DNA of 45,265 bases from Centipeda noxia ATCC 43541 (GTDB lineage Bacteria > Bacillota > Negativicutes > Selenomonadales > Selenomonadaceae). The notes under the pieces are model-generated. The model ran no database searches. It saw nothing but the letters and a program-made list of their open reading frames with translations, and was not told the DNA's origin. How positions within the stretch are numbered: position 1 is the first letter of the stretch; each line of letters starts with the position of its first letter. Positions 1 to 8,154 of the stretch are shown here, one piece after another. Made by a program: the position numbers and the translations under genes. The stretch spans positions 95,015 through 140,279 of the forward strand of contig NZ_GG749282.1 of assembly GCF_000160555.1 (NCBI RefSeq), written 5' to 3'.

Positions 1-410
1 AAAGATTCCGCTCCCCGCCGACATAGCCGTCATAGTAGAGTTTGCCCGCCAGCGCATTCAGCGTCTTGCGCACGGCTGCCTCATCATGGAGCGCCACGCC
101 GTTGCTGTCCGTCACCATGGTGATGGAGGAGTCCTTTGCGGCACGTCCGATGTGCGTGTCTCCATAGACCTTATTGGGATCTTTACGCGCGGCATCGCTC
201 CCGTAGTCCTCTGCCTGCGAGCCATCGTTGACATGCTCGTAGACGAGACGCATATTGCCGCGGAAGTCATCGATAATGATATTGCGTTTATCCTTTTGCC
301 GGATAACACCGCCATCGGCATTCAAGCGGCTGACGCGGCTGTCTCCCAGCTCTGCCTGGCCGTTTTTGTCCATGCCCGTGCCGGACTTCACATGCTCCCA
401 TGTGCCGCCG
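1..410 (-). repeat. Surface-protein module, copy C (cut by window edge)
   Basis: Third copy of the module: TWEHVKSGTG, VIRQKDKRNIIID, LVYEHVNDG, TMVTD, LNALAGKLYYDG. The KLYYD codons lie near 29-44, about 1.39 kb from copy B. It continues beyond the left edge. Confidence 0.7.
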
Positions 411-3400
411 TTGCGGAGGGTAAGGTAGCCATTGCCCTTTGCCAGCTCCCAGTAGTTGGTTGGCCATGTGTACATATCGGTCGTAAAGAGTCCCTTGAGC
501 ACAGAGTTCTTCGTCGTCAGTCCGATATAGGCAGCAGCAGAGCCCGCCTTGACCTGCACATCGCCATCGATCTGCACGTCACGGGCTGCATCCATCGGAA
601 CGATGTTGCCTGCACCGTCCATTGTTGCATTGATCTTTGCCGTGCCGGGCGAGTTGACATAGAGCGCAGCATTGCCCTTCGAGGTAATCTTTCCGCCGCC
701 GATGGTGAGCGTCCCCGCATCGACAACCACTCCCTGCGGCGCATTGATATCGACGGTACCGTCGATGGTGAGACGCGCAGCATTGTTGTAGCTCTCGAGG
801 AAAATACCCTTATCCTGAGACGTAATCTGCACAGGGTTGTCTGCCGTATTCTTGATATAGAGGTTTGCAGCCCCCTTATCACGATCGGCAACCAGATGAA
901 TGCCGTTGTTCTGCGCACGGACCGCCGTCTTGCCGAGCGACTTCATCTCGAGTGTTCCGCCATTCACGAGGATACCCGTCGACTCGTCTCCACGGCGCTC
1001 GCCGGACTGTGTGCGCACGTTGCCGTCACCCGTCTGAATGGACAGCGCATGGCCGTTCATATTGATGCTGCCGTTTTTGCCCTTTCCCCACATGATGCCG
1101 CCAAAGTCATAACGGCTGTATTCGTTGTGCGCCTTGACCGGTTTGTCACTGAGTGCGGGCGTAAATACGGCGTCACCGGTAAAGTTATAGGCAGAGCCGC
1201 TGCGAATCCCTTTCGTATCCCAGTACTTCTGTTCGCGAGCGGAACCGTCCCAGTCGCCCTCGACGAGCTGGCGCCCCTCACCGATATCCTCCTTGACGCT
1301 GCCCTGTCCATCCGCCTGGAACGTGATATCCGCGAGCTGCTTCGATGCCGATGAGGAGGTCAGCCCCTCGGCGATCATTGCCTTCCCCTTGAGATTGTGC
1401 TCGGTCGCAGCCGCATCATAGTAGAGTTTTCCAGCAAGAGCGTTCAGGGTCTTATGCACAGCTGACGCATCTGCCGTATTCACCTGTCCGGCATCCGTGA
1501 CGACGGTCATCTCGGCATGCTCCGCCGCACTCTTGATATGTGTATTGCCCGCCTTGTAGTGCGCAGCGTCCGAGCCGTCCCCTTCGTGCGTATAGAACAG
1601 CTTCGCCTTGCCCTCGAACCGGTCAATCGAGAGATCCGCCGTGTCGTTCTGATGGATCTCACCGCCATCTGCCTTCAGATGCGTCAGATGACTCTTTGCG
1701 ATATTACCCGCACCGACAGACTGATTCTCCCAGCGTGCGCCGCGGGAGAGCAGAAGGTTGGCGCTGCCTGTTCCGCCGATCTTGCCCTTGAGATAAGAGC
1801 GCTCTGTAACAAGCGCCGCAGCAAATATACTGTCCGCCCGCTCAACCGACACGTTGCCGTCAATTCTAACATCGCGATCTGTCGAGGCAGTCTGCAGATC
1901 GCTGCTGTCCCCCTTCACATTGATGAATACCTTGCCGCCGCTCGAGATTTCCGCAGCTCTCGCATCTTTTCCGGCAGACAGACGCCCGCCGCCGAGGCGG
2001 ATCTCACCGCCATATGATGCCTTAAGGAGGTTGTCCTGATCCTGTTCGACATCGACAAGCCCCTTGATATCCACAAGGGCTTTTCTGGAGCCGCTGCCCT
2101 TTGCCTGGATCGCTGCCCCTTTTTCACCGCTCGTCATGTTGCGAATCTTGACTGCATGCGCTGCCGCATCATCGTTTCCGATGACAACGCGTCCGTCTTT
2201 CCTGCTGGTCGCCATGGCATAGATACCGTTGTCTGCCCGCTGTGCACCGCTGATATTGATATCAAGGCCGCCCGCATTCTGGATCTCAAGCGCACCCGCA
2301 GCCACTGCGATACCGCCGGCATATCTCTGCGCAGAGTCTGCCGTACTGTTCAGCGTCAGTCTATGCCCGTTCATATTGATCGTCTTGGTATCGGAGGACG
2401 ACTCCTCGTCCACAACAATGCCCCCGGCATAGTAGCGCTGGGCAGGAATCATGTCACTGCCGCCGGCATTCGTGCGGATGATGACATCTTTGTCGAAGGT
2501 ATAGTGCCCCTCATCATCGCCGTATCCCTGCGCCTTCCACTTTTCGCTCAGCTCCATGCTGTCAAACCCGACCTCTGCGATCTGCTGCGTCGTATCAAGT
2601 ACAGCAGGTGCATCAGGTACGGACGGCTGGGCGGGCGACGTCCCCGGAACCGAGGGGGTTGGGAGCGCAGGAAGCGGGGCTGCAGCTGTGCCGGAGGCGC
2701 TGCCCTGTCCGCTCGCCGCAGAGAAGTTCATGCCCTCGACCTTGCGTTCTGCCGACGAGGCAGTCAGCCCCTCAGCGAGCATTACCCGTCCCGTGAGATT
2801 CTGTTCTCCGCTCTTTGCCGCATCGTAGTAGAGTTTTCCTGCGAGTGCATTCAGTGTCCGGTGCACGGCATCCGCATCTGTCTCTGCAACGCCTGTGTGG
2901 TCGGTCACCATCGTGACAATCGAGTTTGCCGCTGCCTTCACAATATGGGTATCACCCGCCGCATAGTCTGAGATCTGTGCGCCGTCGCCCGTATGCTGAT
3001 AGTAGATCTTCTGCCGGCCTGCATAGTCATCAATTGTCAGCTTGCCCGTATCATTCTGAAAAATGTGGCCCTCGCTGCCGTCCGTGCTCGATAGCCGGGC
3101 AAGCCGCGTGCCGCGCCCGCCGTTTATCGTATCCCATACCGCACCGTTCTTAAGATAGAGCGTTGTCCTGCCCTCTGATGCCCCCTCGGTGCCGCCGGTC
3201 CACTTGGAGGCTGCGCCGTTCAGGCCGAGGTATACCTCGCCGTTCCTGCCGGCATGGATCGGTCCTGCAAGCTCCGTCTTTGCTGCAGCTGCATCCGTTC
3301 CCGCATCATTGACACCAAAATAGACTTTACCTGCACCATTCAGCCACATCAGCCACTGATCGCGGGCCTTGTTGTCCGTCACCTTGAGCGTGCCGCCTCC

Positions 3401-4171
3401 GATGCGGACGACGCTGTTCGACGCACTGTCATACTCCGTACCGAGCTGGATGCCGCGCTGAATTTTCGAATCTGCAATGTCTACATTTCGGATATTGATG
3501 GTGTTGTCTTTTCCGCTGACGTGGATGCCATAGGTACTCGGCGCCTTTGGATTGCCTAAGCCTCTCTCCGTCCAGTTGTGATAAACGGCACCCGGTTGAA
3601 TGGCAAGCGACCCATTGAGGTTCAGGGTCACCTTCCCCGGTGCCCAGATCCCGCGTGCCGCCTCCTGGCCTGCCCATAGCTCATTGATGCGCACATCTGC
3701 ATTGATGTCGGCCCGCATCGGTTTTTTCGCGTACTCGTCAAAGCGGATGCCGCTCACCGCACCGCCCTTCTGCTGCGAATCATTCCAGCCGCCCTTTGCA
3801 TTGATCGTGATGAGACGGTTTCCCGCTGACGGGTTATTCTTATCGCTGTCGATGGTGAGCGTCGAGCCGCTGCGAATCTGGAGACCGGACGCACGGTTCT
3901 CATAGCTCTTCAGATCGCGTATATCAAGACCGAGATCATGACCTGCCATATCGAGCGCAAGAGCTCCATTCGCATAGACAGCGCCAACCCCTGCCGAGGT
4001 ATTTCCCGTAAATGTAGTCTTATTTGCCTTGACCGTTGTGTCCTCGGTCAGCGTCATATCCTCCTTGATCGGCTTCTGATCCGCCGCCCACACCGGTACC
4101 TGCCATGAGCCGGCGAGCAGAGCGGCGGTGATCCCAAATGCCAGTCTGCGCATACGCGCCGTTTTCTTCAT
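1..4171 (-). CDS. Large secreted repeat surface protein (autotransporter/adhesin-like), 3' end outside window
   Basis: An uninterrupted frame runs from ATG at 4171 (upstream AAAGGAGAGG Shine-Dalgarno) to the window edge, giving 1390 codons with no stop. It starts with a signal peptide (MKKTARMRRL, a hydrophobic core, VWA-A cleavage near residue 29). The rest is rich in Gly, Asn, Asp, Thr and short beta-strand-like repeats (INMNGH, LTIDGT, VQIDGDV), as in the beta-helical passenger of autotransporters or filamentous adhesins. A module of about 130 residues occurs three times in the same frame, at roughly residues 340-474, 810-934 and 1254-1390. Each carries TMVTD or TVVTD, then LNALAGKLYYD. 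A Pro/Ala/Ser-rich linker lies near residues 494-524. No C-terminal beta-barrel or anchor is visible because the gene is cut by the window edge, so the secretion route and binding target are unknown. A riboswitch-like element lies upstream. Confidence 0.85.
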   Translation of the reverse strand, partial: MKKTARMRRLAFGITAALLAGSWQVPVWAADQKPIKEDMTLTEDTTVKANKTTFTGNTSAGVGAVYANGALALDMAGHDLGLDIRDLKSYENRASGLQIRSGSTLTIDSDKNNPSAGNRLITINAKGGWNDSQQKGGAVSGIRFDEYAKKPMRADINADVRINELWAGQEAARGIWAPGKVTLNLNGSLAIQPGAVYHNWTERGLGNPKAPSTYGIHVSGKDNTINIRNVDIADSKIQRGIQLGTEYDSASNSVVRIGGGTLKVTDNKARDQWLMWLNGAGKVYFGVNDAGTDAAAAKTELAGPIHAGRNGEVYLGLNGAASKWTGGTEGASEGRTTLYLKNGAVWDTINGGRGTRLARLSSTDGSEGHIFQNDTGKLTIDDYAGRQKIYYQHTGDGAQISDYAAGDTHIVKAAANSIVTMVTDHTGVAETDADAVHRTLNALAGKLYYDAAKSGEQNLTGRVMLAEGLTASSAERKVEGMNFSAASGQGSASGTAAAPLPALPTPSVPGTSPAQPSVPDAPAVLDTTQQIAEVGFDSMELSEKWKAQGYGDDEGHYTFDKDVIIRTNAGGSDMIPAQRYYAGGIVVDEESSSDTKTINMNGHRLTLNSTADSAQRYAGGIAVAAGALEIQNAGGLDINISGAQRADNGIYAMATSRKDGRVVIGNDDAAAHAVKIRNMTSGEKGAAIQAKGSGSRKALVDIKGLVDVEQDQDNLLKASYGGEIRLGGGRLSAGKDARAAEISSGGKVFINVKGDSSDLQTASTDRDVRIDGNVSVERADSIFAAALVTERSYLKGKIGGTGSANLLLSRGARWENQSVGAGNIAKSHLTHLKADGGEIHQNDTADLSIDRFEGKAKLFYTHEGDGSDAAHYKAGNTHIKSAAEHAEMTVVTDAGQVNTADASAVHKTLNALAGKLYYDAAATEHNLKGKAMIAEGLTSSSASKQLADITFQADGQGSVKEDIGEGRQLVEGDWDGSAREQKYWDTKGIRSGSAYNFTGDAVFTPALSDKPVKAHNEYSRYDFGGIMWGKGKNGSINMNGHALSIQTGDGNVRTQSGERRGDESTGILVNGGTLEMKSLGKTAVRAQNNGIHLVADRDKGAANLYIKNTADNPVQITSQDKGIFLESYNNAARLTIDGTVDINAPQGVVVDAGTLTIGGGKITSKGNAALYVNSPGTAKINATMDGAGNIVPMDAARDVQIDGDVQVKAGSAAAYIGLTTKNSVLKGLFTTDMYTWPTNYWELAKGNGYLTLRNGGTWEHVKSGTGMDKNGQAELGDSRVSRLNADGGVIRQKDKRNIIIDDFRGNMRLVYEHVNDGSQAEDYGSDAARKDPNKVYGDTHIGRAAKDSSITMVTDSNGVALHDEAAVRKTLNALAGKLYYDGYVGGERNL
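1360..1745 (-). repeat. Surface-protein module, copy B
   Basis: Second copy of the module: RWENQSVGAG, EIHQNDTADLSID, LFYTHEGDG, TVVTD, LNALAGKLYYDAA and MIAEGLTSSSAS. The KLYYD codons lie near 1415-1430, about 1.4 kb from copy A and in the same frame. Boundaries are approximate. Confidence 0.75.
2740..3160 (-). repeat. Surface-protein module, copy A
   Basis: First of three in-frame copies of a module of about 130 codons in the large surface protein. Hallmarks are VWDTINGG, HIFQNDTGKLTID, IYYQHTGDG, TMVTD, LNALAGKLYYDAA and MLAEGLTASSAE. Boundaries are approximate. The KLYYD codons fall near 2822-2838. Confidence 0.75.
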
Positions 4172-4322
4172 GTTTGTTTCCTCTCCTTTGATATATCAAC
4201 TGCCGGGAACACATCTCGACTGCATCCGCCCATGTTCCCCGCTGCCAATCGCCCTATCTGCAGCTGTACTAGAATCCAATCAGCTTCCCGTATACCGGCA
4301 TGCCTCACACTCCTCCGCATAT

Positions 4323-4360
4323 AAAAAACGCGACACAAAAGAAACACCTGACCATGTGTC
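4323..4360 (-). terminator. Possible weak terminator in the riboswitch expression platform
   Basis: On the minus strand a GACACA...TGTGTC stem (4360-4332) is followed after three bases by a run of six T. The stem is short and the loop long. It is a candidate expression platform between the riboswitch-like element and the surface protein gene, not a firm call. A near-perfect palindrome GCAGACCGTCTGC lies between it and the aptamer, around 4386-4398. The rest of 4172-4443 shows no gene. Confidence 0.3.
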
Positions 4361-4443
4361 CGGCAGCGGCATCTCAGATCGCTCCGCAGACGGTCTGCTG
4401 TGCATCATCTTGTATCGCGCAAGTGACATACAATAATGAAGAA

Positions 4444-4624
4444 GGCAAGCGGCACTCTGGCTCGGTTCATCGCCCTGCCGTCTCTTTGTGAGAGAATTGC
4501 GGCGGCAGGGCTCCCCATACAGTTGCGGAACAGCTCCGGCGTCGCACCGGATTCCCCGCGTTCTGCTTCCTACACTATAAAGTTATGAGATTCCCCCGGC
4601 GACGCTCCGTATAGGAACGCTGCC
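4444..4624 (-). promoter_or_regulatory. Cobalamin-riboswitch-like element upstream of the surface protein gene
   Basis: Read on the minus strand, this stretch has the conserved cobalamin aptamer blocks in order: GGGGAATCCGGTG, the pairing GCCGG, then CCGCAACTGTA, then GATGAACCGAGCCAG and GTGCCGC. The ends can form a P1 helix, GGCAGCG (4624-4618) with CGCTTGCC (4451-4444), with one bulge. The block around AGCCAGAGTGCCGC departs from the AGCCAGGAGAACTGCC seen in the other two riboswitches in this window, so it may be a variant or use another ligand form. It lies between the third receptor gene (stop at 4644) and the surface protein start at 4171. I see no clear promoter in front of it, so it may act on read-through transcripts. 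Confidence 0.72.
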
Positions 4625-4643
4625 GGAGAGAAACGGTATATGC

Positions 4644-6560
4644 TTAGAAGCTCTGCTCGATGCCGATCATGAAGTTGCGGCCGGGTGCCGTCCACCACTG
4701 TCCGGCTCCCCCATAATTTACATTAGAGTACTCGGCATAGAACTGGTTGAATATATTGTTTGCCTTGAGATAGACCTTCGTTGCGTCAGCAATCTGATAG
4801 TTCATCGCAAGATCGACAACCCAGTAATTATCAGTTGGGAAGAAGGGTCCCTGTGCAGCCGTCGTTGGACGTCCGGGGCGTCCGATGATGCCGCGTACAA
4901 GGAGTGAGGAATCGAAGTCACGGTTGCGGTAATCCACACCGATATTCCACTGATCCTCCGGCAAATATCCGTTATTGTTCTTCGTCCCTGTTCCCACAGC
5001 ATCAACATGGGTCTTGGTATAACCAACCCGTGCCCGTACATGGGAATCAATGCGCTTCGTAAGCTGGAGTGACCAGCCATGTGCATCCTGATCATCAACA
5101 TTTACATATTTACCAGCAACATAGTCAATACGATCCTTTGAGTGGCGCTTGAAATAGCTTGCCGTGAGGCTGAGGCCTCTGCCAAAATCACGTGCGATGC
5201 CGATCTCCTTCGTATTGCCAGACTCCGGTTTAAGATTGGGATTGCCGTGATTCCCCCATGTGCTCTTTCCATACAGCTGATATGGTGTCGGCGTGATGAA
5301 ATATCCGGTATATGACATGTAGGCATGCGTCATCGGATCAATGTCATAACCGAGGCTGACACTCGGGCTGTTGTGACTCCCGAATGCAGAATTGCTGTCA
5401 TGACGAATACCTGCCGTGAGTTTCAGCGTCGGAAGAATACTCCACTGATCCTGCAAGTAGAAGGAACGGTTGATGATCGTACGATCATCAACGCTTCCTT
5501 TAATTTCGGTATTGTCCTTCGTAAAGTCAAATCCTGCTGTCACAAGATGATCGCCAAGCTTCTTATCAAATTGGTCACTAAATCTCCATGTCCAAACGCT
5601 GAAATTATATGGATCACCTGTCGGGGGAGACCATGCCCCAAACGTGAGCAAATCATAATCGTATTTGCTGCGGGAAACACTCATCTGGTTCTTCATCGTA
5701 TCGTCAATCTGGACATTCCAAACCAAGCTCCCGTCAAAGTGATCATAGTTCCCCTTATTCGCAGGATATGCCATCTCATGACGAGCCTGATACTGATCCG
5801 AATCCTTGTAGGAACGGAAGTTAAGGGCAAGATAGGACGCCTTGCTCAATGCCTTGCCGAGATGGAGATTGACCGAGTCCGCATCAAGTTCAGACGGGAT
5901 CTTATTCCCATGCGCATCCTTGAAGTCGCTGCTTTTGTCCTTCTGATACTTAACACGCCAATCCCATCCAGCCACAGCGCCTTCATTAGCGATGCTGTAC
6001 AGCTGACGTCCATAGCTGCCGTAGCCGACGCCGAGTGTCGTCTTCACCTTCTGCGCTTTCTTCGTGATGATGTTGATGACGCCGCCCTTTGCATCCGAGC
6101 CGTAGAGGGTCGATGCCGAGCCGTGCAGCACCTCGATGCGGTCGACTCCGCTAAGATCTTTCAGCGCCGATGCAAGGGACGCTCCCGAACCGCCTGCATA
6201 GTTCTGGCGGACACCGTCCACGAGAATAACGACATCGCTTGACCCATTGATATAAATATTGTTGCTGTTATTATAACCCGCCGGTCCATACTGGTTGACC
6301 GTAACGCCCGGCACATCGCGCAGCGCCTGCGTCAGATCGGTATAGTGACGGCGCTCAATATCCTTTCCGGTAATCACCGTGATATTGGCATTCGCCTTCA
6401 GTTCCTTGTTGGGTGTTCGCGTCGCCGTGACGACGGTCTCGCCGAGCATATGCTCATCTGCGGTACGATCTTCATCTGCAGCAAACGCCTGCACTCCCCC
6501 CAGAGATACAACCCCCAGTGTGAGAGCGGCAGTCACTGCCATACGAAGATTCTTCTTCAT
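4644..6560 (-). CDS. TonB-dependent outer-membrane receptor, BtuB-like
   Basis: 638-residue outer-membrane receptor. ATG at 6560 follows an AGGAGGAG Shine-Dalgarno. A signal peptide ends at AFA-AD. Then come a TonB-box region (ETVVTATRTPNKE), the plug domain (ITVITGKDIE; VVILVDGVRQN; VDRIEVLHGSASTLYGSDAKGGVINIITKK) and a long Tyr/Trp/Asn-rich region that fits a 22-strand barrel, ending in a terminal Phe (GIEQSF) as outer-membrane barrels do. The size and plug resemble BtuB-type receptors. A cobalamin riboswitch with terminator sits directly upstream, so a cobamide or related tetrapyrrole is the likely cargo; this is inferred, since receptor substrates cannot be read from sequence. It is transcribed separately from the two receptors in the large cluster and would need a TonB such as the one at 10213-10947. 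Confidence 0.93.
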   Translation of the reverse strand: MKKNLRMAVTAALTLGVVSLGGVQAFAADEDRTADEHMLGETVVTATRTPNKELKANANITVITGKDIERRHYTDLTQALRDVPGVTVNQYGPAGYNNSNNIYINGSSDVVILVDGVRQNYAGGSGASLASALKDLSGVDRIEVLHGSASTLYGSDAKGGVINIITKKAQKVKTTLGVGYGSYGRQLYSIANEGAVAGWDWRVKYQKDKSSDFKDAHGNKIPSELDADSVNLHLGKALSKASYLALNFRSYKDSDQYQARHEMAYPANKGNYDHFDGSLVWNVQIDDTMKNQMSVSRSKYDYDLLTFGAWSPPTGDPYNFSVWTWRFSDQFDKKLGDHLVTAGFDFTKDNTEIKGSVDDRTIINRSFYLQDQWSILPTLKLTAGIRHDSNSAFGSHNSPSVSLGYDIDPMTHAYMSYTGYFITPTPYQLYGKSTWGNHGNPNLKPESGNTKEIGIARDFGRGLSLTASYFKRHSKDRIDYVAGKYVNVDDQDAHGWSLQLTKRIDSHVRARVGYTKTHVDAVGTGTKNNNGYLPEDQWNIGVDYRNRDFDSSLLVRGIIGRPGRPTTAAQGPFFPTDNYWVVDLAMNYQIADATKVYLKANNIFNQFYAEYSNVNYGGAGQWWTAPGRNFMIGIEQSF

Positions 6561-6679
6561 GTTAAACTCCTCCTAAAACATCTGCTTTTGACAGTTCCTA
6601 ATCATCCGTTACTGAGAAATATCTCAGCGGTCAGATAAAAAGCATTTTCTCAATTTATGTAAAAATAAAGAGACAAAAA

Positions 6680-6704
6680 CCCCTTCCTGCTGTGCAGGAA
6701 GGGG
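6680..6704 (-). terminator. Intrinsic terminator of cobalamin riboswitch 1
   Basis: A perfect 11-bp stem (CCCCTTCCTGC / GCAGGAAGGGG) with a 3-base loop is followed on the minus strand by TTTTTGTCTCTTT. It lies between the riboswitch aptamer and the receptor start at 6560, where an expression platform for transcription attenuation is expected. Confidence 0.9.
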
Positions 6705-6783
6705 TAAAATCCTATTGCAAATAAAAGCATCATAGATCAGGAATCCCTTCCCTGTCGCGCGCAGGTAAAAACAGTGATTGTTA

Positions 6784-6981
6784 ATCAGGCAGTTCTCCTG
6801 GCTCCAGTTCATCGCTCGCCTGCGCCTTCCCAAGAAATTTTCTCTCAGTGGCGTGAGGGAAATATACATCTTCCCTGCAGGGTTACTCGCTGTCACAGTG
6901 GCGGGACCGCTCCGGCATATAAAAATCATCCTGTTAACGATTTGTTTACCGAATTCCCTATTAAGTCTTTCGACACCTGAT
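6784..6981 (-). promoter_or_regulatory. Cobalamin riboswitch 1 (upstream of receptor gene)
   Basis: On the minus strand the aptamer starts with ATCAGG (6981-6976) and ends with CCTGAT (6789-6784), which pair as P1. Between them are TTAATAGGGAA, TTCGGTAAAC, GCCGGAGCGGTCCCGCCACTG, GGGAAGGCGCAGGCG, and the B12-box GGAGCCAGGAGAACTGCC. These are the conserved blocks of the classic cobalamin (RF00174-type) riboswitch. With the terminator downstream, cobalamin binding should reduce expression of the receptor at 4644-6560. Stretches of this element are nearly identical to riboswitch 2 at 30182-30414. Confidence 0.93.
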
Positions 6982-7020
6982 CCAATGAATATTCAGTTTT
7001 TCTAAAACTCGACAAATCAG

Positions 7021-7049
7021 ACTATAATACTAATTTATTGTCTTGTCAA
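7021..7049 (-). promoter_or_regulatory. Sigma-A-type promoter for riboswitch 1 and receptor
   Basis: Minus-strand TTGACA (7049-7044), a 17-base spacer, and TATAGT (7026-7021). It sits about 40 bases before the start of the riboswitch aptamer, as expected for its promoter. Confidence 0.85.
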
Positions 7050-7088
7050 GTTCAAATATACTGACAATCCAGCTTCTCCATGCAAAAA

Positions 7089-8057
7089 CTATAAAAAATT
7101 CAACGCTCCTCTCTGTACGCGCAGCTTATCTTCCAGATCGCCCCGCGATCGGTGCTGGAACTCGTGGACGAGATACTCCGGCTGAACCGCGTCGAGAATA
7201 CGGAGCGCAGCATCCGTCCGAAAGGGTTGATGCAGGTCCACATGCATGACATAGTCCATCGCCTCTCCCCACGTCAGGGGACGATGCTCACCCACATGCA
7301 GGCGCATCATCTCCCTCGTATAGGAACCGGAGATCGACTGATGCAAATGTACGCCATAGATATACTGTCCCAATGCACCGAGTTCACGGTAGATTTTCTG
7401 CACATATGCTGCACCGTCCGCCTCGTTCCGGAGGTCGAAATTTGTATTCATCAGATGCCCGGTGTCGAGCATAAAGCCCGTATCGGGATAATCGACCTGC
7501 TCCAAAAGCATAGCGGCAAGGTGAGGCTGACGAAAGGTCAGCCCGCGCCACCAGAGATTTTCAAACAGGAGCCTGCACCCCTGCGGCAGTTCAGAGGTAA
7601 TCTGATTCACCAGTTCGGCCGTCGCTCGGATAACGTCTTCATCCGAGGCGGAAAATTCCCGCGTATACATCTCGGAAGTACGATTATGTGCGACATGGAA
7701 TACGACATAATGCGGATGACAGCGCGCTGCCTGCCGCAGATTTCGCTTCCATGCTTCCACCCAGTCGCCGACATCCAGCGAGCCGTAGTATGCGCGAATA
7801 TTTTCCTCGCTACCGAATTCCGAAAGCAGAACCGCGCGCTTGCCGCGCCAAAAATCCAGCCAGCACGGCCAGAACAGGAGATGCACGCCCTTAATGTACT
7901 GCGGAGGATGCATGACGCGGTCCCACGGGCCGCAAATCATGAACTCAATGCCGTCAAGCCCATGCTCCCGCACGATGGCAGGAATGGTCCCCGCATCGTT
8001 TTCGAGAACTTTCTCCACGTCGCAGTCCGCATTGGAGAGATTTGTTAATTCAAGCAT
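7089..8057 (-). CDS. TIM-barrel protein of the sugar isomerase / AP endonuclease 2 superfamily
   Basis: 322-residue cytoplasmic protein with no signal peptide. Features of the xylose-isomerase-like TIM barrel are visible: an early GLDGIEFM strand, LLFENLWW, GFMLDTGHLMNTN and YGVHLHQS, with the Glu, Asp and His residues that normally bind a divalent metal in this superfamily. It is the last gene of the tetrapyrrole cluster, 97 bases after the second receptor, on the same strand and before the promoter of riboswitch 1. The family is broad (sugar epimerases, endonuclease IV-like and unassigned members), so the substrate is unknown. A role in processing the lower-ligand or ribose portion of a cobamide can be imagined but nothing in the sequence shows it. 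A short palindrome lies in its upstream gap. Confidence 0.8.
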   Translation of the reverse strand: MLELTNLSNADCDVEKVLENDAGTIPAIVREHGLDGIEFMICGPWDRVMHPPQYIKGVHLLFWPCWLDFWRGKRAVLLSEFGSEENIRAYYGSLDVGDWVEAWKRNLRQAARCHPHYVVFHVAHNRTSEMYTREFSASDEDVIRATAELVNQITSELPQGCRLLFENLWWRGLTFRQPHLAAMLLEQVDYPDTGFMLDTGHLMNTNFDLRNEADGAAYVQKIYRELGALGQYIYGVHLHQSISGSYTREMMRLHVGEHRPLTWGEAMDYVMHVDLHQPFRTDAALRILDAVQPEYLVHEFQHRSRGDLEDKLRVQRGALNFL

Positions 8058-8099
8058 TCTGCCCTATTTCTACAACAAATGAAAATTTTATATGATGCT

Positions 8100-8114
8100 G
8101 TGTTATTTTAACAC
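8100..8114. promoter_or_regulatory. 15-bp palindrome GTGTTATTTTAACAC, possible operator
   Basis: Perfect 6+3+6 inverted repeat in the 97-base gap between the second receptor and the TIM-barrel gene. On the minus strand it precedes a TATAAAAT stretch that could be a -10 element, but no good -35 is visible. It could be an operator or merely a small hairpin. Confidence 0.3.
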
Positions 8115-8154
8115 CGTTCCCAGGTCTTGTAAAGAAAGGGCAAGGATATCCCGA

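Noticed and set aside
86-1354. Long open frame on the plus strand opposite the surface protein gene
   Set aside because: It is antisense to a gene with a clear signal peptide, three in-frame repeats and a Shine-Dalgarno. The translation is Arg/His/Ile-rich with no recognisable domain, as expected for the reverse frame of GC-rich coding DNA.
4616-4660. A dedicated promoter for the third riboswitch-like element
   Set aside because: No acceptable -35/-10 pair is visible in the 3' end of the receptor gene or the short gap after it. Transcription may come from upstream.
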